A stretch of DNA of 64,000 nucleotides from Leptolyngbya boryana PCC 6306 (GTDB taxonomy: Bacteria; Cyanobacteriota; Cyanobacteriia; Leptolyngbyales; Leptolyngbyaceae). Location of the stretch: assembly GCF_000353285.1 (NCBI RefSeq), contig NZ_KB731325.1, forward strand, positions 73,006 through 137,005, in the 5' to 3' direction. The notes beneath the pieces are model-generated. The model saw only the letters and a program-made list of their open reading frames with translations, had not been told where the DNA came from and ran no database searches. This document shows positions 35,714 to 42,991 of the stretch, piece after piece (position 1 is the first letter of the stretch; each line of letters opens with the position of its first letter). The position numbers and the translations under genes are program-made.

Positions 35714-36883
35714 CTAAGAACTTGCTCCACCAGAACGCGATGAACCCATTCCACTGACTCTAGCCCCCCCGCGATGATGGCCACGCACCGAAGTCCCGTC
35801 GCTGCGAGTATATCCTCGAACCCAGGTGGTGCTGCTTCCACTGCTTCCACGGAAGCTGCTACTTCTACGTTGGCGGTAACGGGAATAAAAGCCTGTCGAA
35901 GTATCTGGCACTGAAACGATCGTAACGTCTGTATCATCAACGAACTCTGCCCCATCGACTTCAGGCTCAGCTTGTGCTGTAAGGATATCGATTGGATTCT
36001 CCAAATCCAGACTCACATCATAGCCGCACAAACTTGTACTGGTTGAATCGACTTCAGTCAGTTGATACCGACCCTGACAATTTCTGATTTGAGTGATCGC
36101 TTCATCCAGCTTACGGATGTTAGTTTGATGTGAGGTTGCTAGGAGTTGGGCATCAGAGTAAACGGTTGTCGTTTCTGCAATCTTGTTGAGACGCTCTAGC
36201 GAGCGTTGCCACTGAGTTCGCGCATTCAAGAGTTCTACAAGTTGATAGGGGCGAGTTTGAATCGCTTTTTTTGCTTGCTCCACTGAAGCAATGACCCGAT
36301 CAACTTCCTTGAATGCCTGAGATTCAGCCATCCATTGCGTATCGGCAATCTTGAAGTTGATGCGACAGGCTTCAAGTCCTGTCTTTGCTTGTGTTGACAC
36401 AAATGAAGTGGCGGGAATCTTGTCCAGTAGAGTAATGGCTTGCTGCCATCGCTCTCTAGCTTGTTGCCACACTTCTGCTGGATGCGGCGAATTTTTGACC
36501 ATCTCTGCGGCTTCAGAGTCAAATTTGAGTGCAGCAGCAAGATCGGCTGAGGCTTTCTCCTCGCGCTGAATACGAGCGCTGACTGCCTCAAATAGTGGAC
36601 GCAATCTTGCAAGCTCAGTCTTCGCTCGATCCGACTCAAATCCTGGAAAATTTGGGATTGCCTCTAGACCTGATATCGTGCCTTGCAGCTTCGTCTGGGA
36701 CTGCTTCAAAGCGTCTAAGTTCGGGGCTTGATTTGGGTCTCCAATCTCGTTGACAAGAGAAGCGACCTGACTGAATGTTTTTTGCTGATTGGCATAAGCC
36801 TGAGCAAATCTAGTCCCTTGGGAAATACCAAACCAGCTTAGAACAGCGGCAGTTGCAATGATGACAAATTGCTTCAGTTTCAT
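35714..36883 (-). CDS. Secreted/anchored coiled-coil protein with Ser/Gly/Arg-rich tail
   Basis: A 389-residue protein. The N-terminus 'MKLKQFVIIATAAVLSWFGI' is a signal peptide or anchor. Residues ~25-270 are helical with repeated 'WQQAR...LLDKIPATS' and 'WQRSLERLNKIAETT'-type segments, suggesting a coiled-coil or TPR-like bundle. The tail is low-complexity and basic ('RQRRSSSFRGSSGSSTTW', 'RSDGTSVRGHHRGG'), a motif seen at the end of cell-surface proteins in cyanobacteria. It precedes the glutathionylspermidine synthase-like gene with a 142-bp gap, probably in one transcript. Function unknown; the periplasmic or surface location is inferred. Confidence 0.7.
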   Translation of the reverse strand: MKLKQFVIIATAAVLSWFGISQGTRFAQAYANQQKTFSQVASLVNEIGDPNQAPNLDALKQSQTKLQGTISGLEAIPNFPGFESDRAKTELARLRPLFEAVSARIQREEKASADLAAALKFDSEAAEMVKNSPHPAEVWQQARERWQQAITLLDKIPATSFVSTQAKTGLEACRINFKIADTQWMAESQAFKEVDRVIASVEQAKKAIQTRPYQLVELLNARTQWQRSLERLNKIAETTTVYSDAQLLATSHQTNIRKLDEAITQIRNCQGRYQLTEVDSTSTSLCGYDVSLDLENPIDILTAQAEPEVDGAEFVDDTDVTIVSVPDTSTGFYSRYRQRRSSSFRGSSGSSTTWVRGYTRSDGTSVRGHHRGGARVSGMGSSRSGGASS

Positions 36884-37479
36884 AGAAGCGATGAGAATTC
36901 AAGTGAACGGGGACTAAATCAGACAATTTGGATAAAACCAGCTTGTTATCTTGACACTAGGATTCCCAGTCTTTGGCTTAATCTACAGCAGTCATGAAGT
37001 GCAGGGACTCGCATCAATGTCCTATTGCAATTTGCGATGTTAGTGATCTCAATCAATAATGAGTTCAAAATGCTGGGCAGTACTCTCGGCTGATGTGGGT
37101 TGCCTACATCTACAATCAATGGCAGCGATCCGCCCGATTTTCGAGCCTGCGATCGAGCTTCGTCGAGTTACAGTGATTCACCCTTCTAAACATGATGATC
37201 CCCGAAATTAGAAGCACGACGAGGCATCGAGTGGTGCGACCGTCTTTCGATGCTGAGAAATCTGGAAACGGCAGTGAATTAGAGCATCATGACGATTGAA
37301 CATCCGATAGAAATCTCTAATCAAGCCGAGGCGCACGATTCCCAAGAGAATTGCAACTCCCCGTCGGTTTCATCAAGGCAACGATCGCTTTTCTTGTGTA
37401 ATAAGGGAGCTATTTCGGATTTATTACACAAGAAAACTGAAATTTCTTTCTCATCCCGACGAACCTCTCTGATTTCAAG
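36884..37479. other. Intergenic region with thermonuclease echo and palindromic copy D
   Basis: The stretch 37021-37082 matches 34063-34124 of the thermonuclease pseudogene closely (shared blocks such as TCAGAATG/TCAAAATG and GGGCAGTA), so it is a second, more decayed copy of the same 3' segment. The 64-codon ORF 37289-37483 spans palindromic copy D, has no ribosome binding site and is probably not a gene. Confidence 0.45.
37389..37436. promoter_or_regulatory. Palindromic element copy D (inverted orientation)
   Basis: Perfect 16-bp dyad TTTTCTTGTGTAATAA (37389-37404) and TTATTACACAAGAAAA (37421-37436). Counting from the shared core, the spacer is again 22 bp. Read on the minus strand its spacer (TAAATCCGAAATAGCTCCCTTA without the last 2) resembles those of copies A-C, so it is inverted relative to them. 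It lies 44 bp beyond the 3' end of the minus-strand gene at 37480-37842. Confidence 0.75.
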
Positions 37480-37842
37480 CTAGAGACGCTCTCCAATCAT
37501 TGACTCAACCTGCTCTGGACGCAGAAACGTCCAGCAGGGATAACTTGCCTGTAAGCGATCCCAATCAAACTCAACTTGACTATATTCGGTTTCTGAGTCT
37601 GGAAGATGCTCTATCCACGTGAGCGATCGTGGGTCGAGATTGAAATCTTTCACGACGTTGGTCGCAAGCTGCTCTGCACAATTCGTGATTATCGTGCCGT
37701 TATCGCATCTAAGGTTCGAGATAATCACGATCGAGAGTTCTGGATGAACATTGAAGATGCGTAAGCGGCAACGAGACTCCCATTCGCCAAAGCGATCGCC
37801 GAACCCCTTCCAAACACAAGTTTGATCTACTGTATTTGCCAT
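37480..37842 (-). CDS. Hypothetical protein (120 aa)
   Basis: Not recognised. A soluble, acidic protein with several beta-like stretches ('RCRLRIFNVHPELSIVIISN') and many aromatic residues near the end ('LQASYPCWTFLRPEQVESM'). ATG 37842 has a purine-rich leader (AAAGAGA, about 9 nt spacing). It is the last gene of the minus-strand run that begins at 40968, whose members are small plasmid proteins. There is no membrane segment or Cys motif. Confidence 0.6.
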   Translation of the reverse strand: MANTVDQTCVWKGFGDRFGEWESRCRLRIFNVHPELSIVIISNLRCDNGTIITNCAEQLATNVVKDFNLDPRSLTWIEHLPDSETEYSQVEFDWDRLQASYPCWTFLRPEQVESMIGERL

Positions 37843-37944
37843 TCCAGTCTCTTTCTTTTTGCGATCGCCGATTCTGATTCACAGCAATTGTGCAAGCAAG
37901 CTGCTCCAGAAACAAATGCTGTGGATGAATCGTAGAGGACTAAC

Positions 37945-38005
37945 CCAACCCTCACAATGGTGGGGGTTGGTGTTGATAGCGCCAAGTCATAATCAACACT
38001 AACCC
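37945..38005 (-). terminator. Two mutually exclusive hairpins between minus-strand genes
   Basis: GGGTTGGTGTTGAT (37964-37977) can pair with ATCAACACTAACCC (37992-38005; 13 of 14). Its GGGTTGG part can instead pair with CCAACCC (37945-37951). The pair lies 6 bp after the stop of the DUF6876 gene on the minus strand and could be a terminator with an alternative fold, as in attenuation. No clear T-run follows. Confidence 0.45.
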
Positions 38006-38010
38006 TTCTT

Positions 38011-38412
38011 CTAGTACTCGGTTGGAAGCATGATCACAACAAGTTTATTTTCCAGACAAACCCAGAGCCGTTGTATGCGAAGTGGAAAATCCGTCCACTC
38101 TAGCTTCTCTTGGTAGACTACTTCATCTGTATCCTGCTCGCATCGCAACGTTGCCGATTCATTCTCATCAACTTGCAGAGTCCAGAACTGTATCTGCTGT
38201 AGCTGGGGATGGTTGCAGATTGCTGGATGCTTCTGAAGCAATGCGATCGTATCTAGCAGCCAAAAACATTGGGCTGTTTCTGCAAGAAACCGAACTCCAT
38301 CGGTCAATAGCAAATTCGGAAAGAGGTGTGGATTGTAGCGATAGTAGATTTCATTGCCAATGAATTCAGCTAAGTGTTGGAGTTCTCGCTGTTTTTGTTC
38401 TTTGGTTTTCAT
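38011..38412 (-). CDS. DUF6876 family protein
   Basis: A 133-residue protein (ATG 38412) whose pattern fits DUF6876: 'GNEIYYRYNPHLFPNLLLTD', 'GVRFLAETAQCFWLLDTIA', then 'LQQIQFWTLQV' and the terminal 'NKLVVIMLPTEY'. Function unknown; the family is common on plasmids and phages. An in-frame TTG four codons upstream (38424) is an alternative start. The ATG lies 14 nt after the T-run of a hairpin at 38432-38466, an arrangement shared with three neighbouring genes. Confidence 0.78.
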   Translation of the reverse strand: MKTKEQKQRELQHLAEFIGNEIYYRYNPHLFPNLLLTDGVRFLAETAQCFWLLDTIALLQKHPAICNHPQLQQIQFWTLQVDENESATLRCEQDTDEVVYQEKLEWTDFPLRIQRLWVCLENKLVVIMLPTEY

Positions 38413-38431
38413 AGAATATTCCAATCAAAAG

Positions 38432-38466
38432 GGCGAGACTCCTCCCCGTTGGTCAAGCGCCTCGCC
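38432..38466 (-). terminator. Leader hairpin 1 (before DUF6876 gene)
   Basis: On the minus strand GGCGAG...CTCGCC closes a 23-nt interior, followed by TTTT, then GATTGGAATATTCT and ATG. It is the weakest of four similar hairpins. It can terminate radC transcription (stop at 38531) or act as an attenuator for the next gene. Confidence 0.5.
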
Positions 38467-38530
38467 GTAGACAGTTTCATACGATCGCATTCATTGCCGA
38501 CCGCAATCTCTACTGATTTCATCGACCTTA

Positions 38531-39250
38531 TCAACTACTGCGAAGTGCTAAACCCTGACTTTTGAAGCTGAGAAACCCTCGATGTCCAAAAATGATGTGA
38601 TCTAGCAGCGGAATGCCGATGAGGTCAGCCGCATCACCGAGTCTTTCAGTCAGCCGCATGTCTTCTTTGCTAGGCGTGGTATCCCCCGATGGATGGTTGT
38701 GAGCAACAATCAGAGAGACCGCTCGATCGCTAATGGCATGGCTGAAAACTTCGCGGGGATGAATCTGACAGACATTGACAAGCCCAACGGTCAGCACTCG
38801 AACTTGCTTGACTTCATGAGCGCCATTGAGCGAGATCGAGATGAAATGCTCCTGCTCCTTGTGATTTAAGTAAGACAGCAGTTGCACCACATCTTCTGGT
38901 CCCCTTACCTTGGATGAGTGTGCCTGTAAGCGACGGCGAACTAATTCAAATGCTGCACTCAACGACGCGGCTCGATTGCTGCCAATCTTTCTGAGTGATC
39001 GTAGCGAATCGTAGAGAGCTTCTGGGGCGATCGTATCTATTACGGCCAGAATTTCCGCAGCAACCGACGGTCGATCGCTTGGGAGCATCAATGTTAGCAA
39101 TTCAGTGTCGGATAGCCCTTCGACTCCATACCGCTCCAGCTTTTCTCTTGCAGTGAAAGGGGGTGAAGATTGACAGGTTTCTCGCTCTGCATACGCTGCA
39201 TTTTCGGCAGCAAAGAGAGGAAGTTGATTCATGGCTCGGTTTGTTTTCAT
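38531..39250 (-). CDS. radC: RadC/JAB-domain protein (first copy)
   Basis: A 239-residue RadC-family protein. The N-terminal helix-hairpin-helix-like region ('EKLERYGVEGLSDTELLTLM', 'LYDSLRSLRKIGSNRAASLS') leads to a JAB/MPN metalloprotease-like domain with the JAMM signature 'AHNHPSGDTTPSKEDMRLTE'. RadC proteins are common on plasmids and phages; the biochemical role is unproven. ATG 39250 follows TGGAACTACTC. A second copy at 57051-57872 is only distantly similar, so the two were acquired separately. The ATG lies 13 nt after the T-run of leader hairpin 2. Confidence 0.88.
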   Translation of the reverse strand: MKTNRAMNQLPLFAAENAAYAERETCQSSPPFTAREKLERYGVEGLSDTELLTLMLPSDRPSVAAEILAVIDTIAPEALYDSLRSLRKIGSNRAASLSAAFELVRRRLQAHSSKVRGPEDVVQLLSYLNHKEQEHFISISLNGAHEVKQVRVLTVGLVNVCQIHPREVFSHAISDRAVSLIVAHNHPSGDTTPSKEDMRLTERLGDAADLIGIPLLDHIIFGHRGFLSFKSQGLALRSS

Positions 39251-39263
39251 GAGTAGTTCCAAT

Positions 39264-39306
39264 AAAAAAGGCGAGCCTTCCTACAGGAGTGTAGAAAGGT
39301 CTCGCC
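39264..39306 (-). terminator. Leader hairpin 2 (before radC)
   Basis: Minus strand: GGCGAGACCTTTCTACA, loop CTCC, TGTAGGAAGGCTCGCC, then TTTTTT, ATTGGAACTACTC and ATG. This is a classic intrinsic terminator, 71 bp after the ardC stop and only 13 nt before the radC start. Confidence 0.75.
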
Positions 39307-39376
39307 AAAGTTGTTTTCTTCAGTGAGCGATCGAAGTTTGTTTCTACTTCGATCGCTCGTGATTTTTCTTCTAGGG

Positions 39377-40296
39377 TTACGCGGCTTGCACTTGATTGCG
39401 TGCTGCGATTGAGCGCAAATAATCCGCTGCTTTCTGCGCGTGCGAGGCAGCGTTAAAGATTGCTTTTTTGTCGGTTTTGAGCAGGGTCAACCAACTTTGA
39501 ATGTAAGCTGCATGGTCTGAGCGATGAGTTGTGCTAAATCCCAAAGTCGCGCAGAGAAACGCCGCTCCAAGTTCCGCAATCAATTCTTCAGCTGCATACG
39601 CTTCCGATCCAAAACGAGTACTGAGCGATCGGTTGAGCCGATGTGCCGCACCTGTCCAATGGGTGTATTCATGCGCTAGACAACTATAGTAGGGTTCAGC
39701 TGCGATGAATGCCTCAATCGGGGGCATCAATAACTCATCGGTTCTTGGTTGATAAGCGGCATGATTACTCTGACGCACTGTTCCACCCAGCGAATCAAAG
39801 AACTGATCCGCGATCGCAATCCGCTCTGGTCTCGATCTCTTCAGCGCTGATCCAAGGTCATAGCCATCCACTTGTTCTGCATTGAAAACCCTGTATCCAC
39901 GAGCGAAGAGAACTTGCTTACCGACCACAGTTTTGCTTTCAACATCGCTGCTTCATCCGCATCCGGCTTGTCATCTCGATCGATTACCTTCCAAAAGACT
40001 ACCAATGTGGATTTTTCACCCTTGCGAACCTGTGTCTTCTGTTCAGCCCACTGTTTGTATGTCCCCCATTCGGGTGATAAATACCCTCGTCGAATAGACT
40101 GACACCAGAGCATAAGCGTGTTGATGCCACGATAGTCTTTTTGACTATCAATGTTGCGAGGGAGTTCCGTAATGGAGTACCACGGCATCCTCCACCGCCC
40201 TACCCCAGCTTCGATCGCTTCAATAATCGCGTTTGTTACCTCCTGATAAATATCAAAGGTTTCTCCTTGTTTTTTTGTTGTAGTTGCAGTATCCAT
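39377..40296 (-). pseudogene. ardC: ArdC-like antirestriction protein, one-base frameshift
   Basis: Two overlapping reading frames together make an ArdC protein. The N-terminal ssDNA-binding part runs from ATG 40296 ('FDIYQEVTNAIIEAIEAG', 'YRGINTLMLW', 'EWGTYKQWAEQ', 'VRKGEKSTLVVFWK'). The C-terminal zincin part ('KQVLFARGYRVFNAEQVDGY') carries the zinc motif HEYTH in 'CLAHEYTHWTGA'. They join if one base is added to the T4 run at 39931-39934 (A4 to A5 on the coding strand); the 920-nt span (3n+2) agrees. ArdC proteins protect incoming plasmid DNA during conjugation. True mutation, slippage expression or homopolymer sequencing error are all possible. Confidence 0.8.
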
Positions 40297-40314
40297 ATTT
40301 CAGTTCCATATAAA

Positions 40315-40353
40315 GAAAAAAGGGAGACTAACGCGGCAACGTTGGTCTCCCTT
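40315..40353 (-). terminator. Leader hairpin 3 (before ardC)
   Basis: Minus strand: AAGGGAGACCAACG, loop TTGCCG, CGTTAGTCTCCC then TTTTTT, CTTTATATGGAACTGAAAT and ATG. Strong stem with one mismatch. The nearest upstream gene ends 170 bp away, so a leader (attenuator) role is more likely here than 3' termination. Confidence 0.7.
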
Positions 40354-40525
40354 GAACAATCCCAATACAAATCTCAGAGGTTGCCCGATGGCTTCCTCAA
40401 TCATTCTTTAGTTGTTTTCATCCTTCTTTTCAAAAGTTGATCAATCATTGCGGGCAGACAAACTCTACTGCATTCGTCATCCGTTCCAACGACGCGATCG
40501 CAGGATGTAGCGTTCTGTAACATCG

Positions 40526-40624
40526 CTAGTGGAACAGATTGTAAATGAGCATACTCAGTAAATCTAAAAAGAATCCCGTGACCAAGCCGCCCATATAGAT
40601 GAAGAACGATCGATCGTCATCCAT
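40526..40624 (-). CDS. Membrane microprotein (32 aa)
   Basis: ATG 40624 with an excellent site (AGGAG, 6 nt spacing) opens 'MDDDRSFFIYMGGLVTGFFL' and continues 'DLLSMLIYNLFH' to TAG at 40526: an acidic N-terminus and one transmembrane helix. The same frame is open upstream to ATG 40669, giving a 47-residue form that starts 13 nt after the T-run of leader hairpin 4. Small single-helix proteins are often toxins or membrane-complex subunits; no family recognised. The Shine-Dalgarno site argues for a real gene. Confidence 0.5.
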   Translation of the reverse strand: MDDDRSFFIYMGGLVTGFFLDLLSMLIYNLFH

Positions 40625-40682
40625 GATGTTCTCCTGAAATTGAGTAAGCCAATATCGAAGTAAATTCATAACGTACTCCACT

Positions 40683-40736
40683 AAAAAAGGCGGAAGCGAA
40701 ATTCTGCTTTACTGAAGCAAAATTCCACTTTCCGCT
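40683..40736 (-). terminator. Leader hairpin 4 (after the 72-aa membrane protein)
   Basis: Minus strand: a long imperfect stem opening AGCGGAAAGTGGAATTTTGC and closing GCAGAATTTCGCTTCCGCC, then TTTTTT, AGTGGAGTACGTT and ATG (40669). It begins 14 bp after the stop at 40750. Confidence 0.7.
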
Positions 40737-40749
40737 GAAAAGGTTATAG

Positions 40750-40968
40750 CTACTTACGACGGACATATCGCGTTAGGTGAAATCTTCGACCCACGATAAA
40801 CCATGAGAGAAGAAAGCCTAACCAGAACCCTTGAGAAATGGTCTCCCAACCATCCTCATAGAGCCAATATAATCCGGCATAAAGTTGCTGAGGGTAGGTG
40901 ACAACTAGACACAACGTGACTAGAATGCTTCCTACGAGAAAAAAGAGACGAATGTTTTGGTGTGACAT
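40750..40968 (-). CDS. Small two-helix membrane protein (72 aa)
   Basis: ATG 40968 with AAGGA 4 nt upstream. Two hydrophobic helices, 'LFFLVGSILVTLCLVVTY' and 'GFWLGFLLSWFIVG', flank an acidic/aromatic loop, and the C-terminus is strongly basic ('RRFHLTRYVRRK'), suggesting a cytoplasmic tail. No family recognised. It heads the minus-strand run of plasmid genes and is followed after 14 bp by leader hairpin 4. Confidence 0.6.
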   Translation of the reverse strand: MSHQNIRLFFLVGSILVTLCLVVTYPQQLYAGLYWLYEDGWETISQGFWLGFLLSWFIVGRRFHLTRYVRRK

Positions 40969-41589
40969 TCAATCCTTACTGAAGGGAGTCTCAGAATAGT
41001 CTCTGATGACTCTCGTTTTTGCCAAAGTCGATCGCTCCTTGAGTGCTCGTAACACTCGAAGATTGAATCGACGCTCAATTCAATTCGTCAGTGCTTTACC
41101 AAGAATCCAAATGGATTTTTAGTAGGTGCTGACTCCTCGAACTTTAATCTTGAAACTGTAGCGAAGGTGATCCAATTGTAGGACTACTTGCGCTAATCAC
41201 CTTTCATAATCAAACTGACAAGTATCACTAACATCATTGATTATAACAACAATTTTGGAATACGTTGGGTACGTGAAAACGATTTTAATGAACCGCTGTA
41301 GACACATGGAACGGTATAGAGCAGAGAGTATTTCAAGCACTAAGAAGGTGGAATTGTCTACAGGGTGTAGACACCCTCAAATCTTTTCCTGATAAGGCTT
41401 GAACGTTCATCGATCGCGCAATTTGTAAGTGCATGACGTGCCAGAGATTTTTTTCTCATTCTGTCTGAGGAAAATGGGTGAACGATCGCGGCGCTGAATT
41501 TGAAAAAAATTGAGTGAGATCGCGCTTTTCTCTTGATTCGCTGTGTCAGCTCGTTACCCTACTTGCTGTCCCTATGACAAGAGGTTTAT
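40969..41589. other. Divergent promoter region with operator-like palindrome
   Basis: No gene. The palindrome TGTCTACA-GGG-TGTAGACA at 41355-41373 overlaps GGGTGT-AG-ACACCC (41363 onward), and a partial copy (TGTAGACACA) occurs near 41298. It looks like a repressor site controlling the plus-strand gene at 41590 and possibly the minus-strand run that starts at 40968. Confidence 0.45.
41355..41373. promoter_or_regulatory. Operator-like palindrome
   Basis: Perfect 8-bp arms TGTCTACA / TGTAGACA with a GGG centre, 217 bp upstream of the start at 41590. The binding protein is unknown. Confidence 0.5.
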
Positions 41590-42126
41590 ATGGCTCATGA
41601 TCAAGTGACAGAAGGATTTCAGTTCTGCACATCAGACTTCCAACCAGAATCGGATGTGCCTAGCTATGAGGCAGCTTTTGAGTTGGTGCAGAAAAGCTTT
41701 CAGCGGTTGCTGCACTATGCGTCTGAGGCAATTTCGATCGGGAACTTCAAGGTTAAAAAAGCTCGCGCCAATAGCGATCGATCGGGTGAATTCAAACAGG
41801 AGTTACAACTCGCGAACCGCAAGGGAGTGATTGTGTATTGCCAAGAATTCGTTCGTCGCTGCTTGCTTGACTACGAAAGTAGTTCGCTCTGTCAACTAAG
41901 GGCTTGTTCGCTTTCCGAGTTTGTAGAGTCGGTCGGCGTAGAACAATATGCGCTGCTGCTGCTCGATGCGCTTGCTACGGTTGAATGTGAGGAGGATATT
42001 CAAGATGAGATTGCGATCGTGATCGTGGAATCTCTCATGACTAAGGTTGGGAGCGATCGCGCTTCATTGATGGAATGTTGTTTCGACCACGGGCAGATCC
42101 TCTTGCGGGATACGGCTGTGACATGA
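41590..42126 (+). CDS. Hypothetical protein (178 aa)
   Basis: Not recognised. ATG 41590 has AGAGG 7 nt upstream. A mostly helical, acidic protein ('YEAAFELVQKSFQRLLHYAS', 'EFVRRCLLDYESSSLCQLRA') with a Leu-rich middle ('QYALLLLDALATVE') and a C-terminal 'ECCFDHGQILLRDT'. No membrane segment or metal motif. It stands alone between the minus-strand housekeeping run and the transfer region. Confidence 0.6.
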   Translation: MAHDQVTEGFQFCTSDFQPESDVPSYEAAFELVQKSFQRLLHYASEAISIGNFKVKKARANSDRSGEFKQELQLANRKGVIVYCQEFVRRCLLDYESSSLCQLRACSLSEFVESVGVEQYALLLLDALATVECEEDIQDEIAIVIVESLMTKVGSDRASLMECCFDHGQILLRDTAVT

Positions 42127-42386
42127 GCTGGGATGATGGGGTGAGACTGTCTCATCCCATATTGGTTATTTTGGAGGGAAAGAAGTAGGGACATTTTTTG
42201 ATCAGCGTTACAGAGGAAAGCTTCAACCGTGCTACTGATCTTTTCAAGACTCGATCGAACTCGGATTACCAGATCCTAATTCAGGCTCTGATGATGCGTT
42301 TGGGCTGCCATCTGGAATCTCATCTCCTTTCAAAATGACTACTTTGCCGTCTTACTATTCTGCGAACGGCTTTGCTGAACCGAAGG

Positions 42387-42491
42387 TTACGACTCACCGA
42401 GTTTCCGGTGGCGACTCAACGCCTGTGCGATTGCATCTTTGACCGCATCCTTGATCACTTGATGCCGGATTGTAATTTCGTCCTCATTCAT
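42387..42491 (-). CDS. Small hypothetical protein (34 aa)
   Basis: ATG 42491 preceded by AAGGAAG with 5 nt spacing. The product 'MNEDEITIRHQVIKDAVKDA' plus 'IAQALSRHRKLGES' is one amphipathic helix with an acidic start and basic end. It could be a small regulator or antitoxin-like peptide; no family recognised. The frame is open further upstream to 42572, but the internal ATG has the ribosome binding site. Confidence 0.4.
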   Translation of the reverse strand: MNEDEITIRHQVIKDAVKDAIAQALSRHRKLGES

Positions 42492-42572
42492 AGGTTCTTC
42501 CTTGTATCCGAAGTCAGACTTCTTTTTTATTGTAGATAATAAGCGAACCGTGATCACTACGCTAAAAGCCAT

Positions 42573-42991
42573 TTAGGAAGCGAATTGGATAGTAGTGAAA
42601 TCAAGTGTAGGGAGGCTGGCAAGATGAATCAAGGGAGGCAGATGAAGTTGCTCAGACGTTTCTGAAATATCGACTAGATAGTGAGCGAACATCTCTTACA
42701 GGCTTCCTGCGATAGCGGGTGAGATAGCAACTGAGATACTTTTGAGGTCTCTCTGAAATGCTACAGAAGTAGTGTGTGAACCGAAACTGAGATAGTTTAA
42801 GAGATACTCTAAATGCAACCCTCCGAGAGTATTTATTATTCCTTGCTGTAACAATCCCAGCAGCATTGCTAAAGGTACTTTCTACTTCATTCGTTTAGCT
42901 AATCATCATAAATGCGATCAACTCAACTATCTTGGTAACCTCATCTCTATAGACGCTAGATTAGGTGTGACCTTTCGCGATCGCACTTCCA
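42573..42991. other. Upstream region of the relaxase gene (candidate oriT)
   Basis: No gene. Direct repeats AACTGAGATA (42729 and 42786, each followed by a similar TTT-AG stretch) and an inverted repeat ATACTCT (42804-42810) / AGAGTAT (42826-42832). MobF relaxases usually act on an oriT next to their gene, and repeats of this kind near the relaxase are typical. No nic site consensus was recognised. Confidence 0.4.

Noticed and set aside
35587-35955. Minus-strand ORF of 122 codons between two genes
   Set aside because: Mostly overlaps the secreted-protein gene in another frame; no supported start.
37289-37483. Plus-strand ORF of 64 codons
   Set aside because: It runs through palindromic copy D and has no ribosome binding site.
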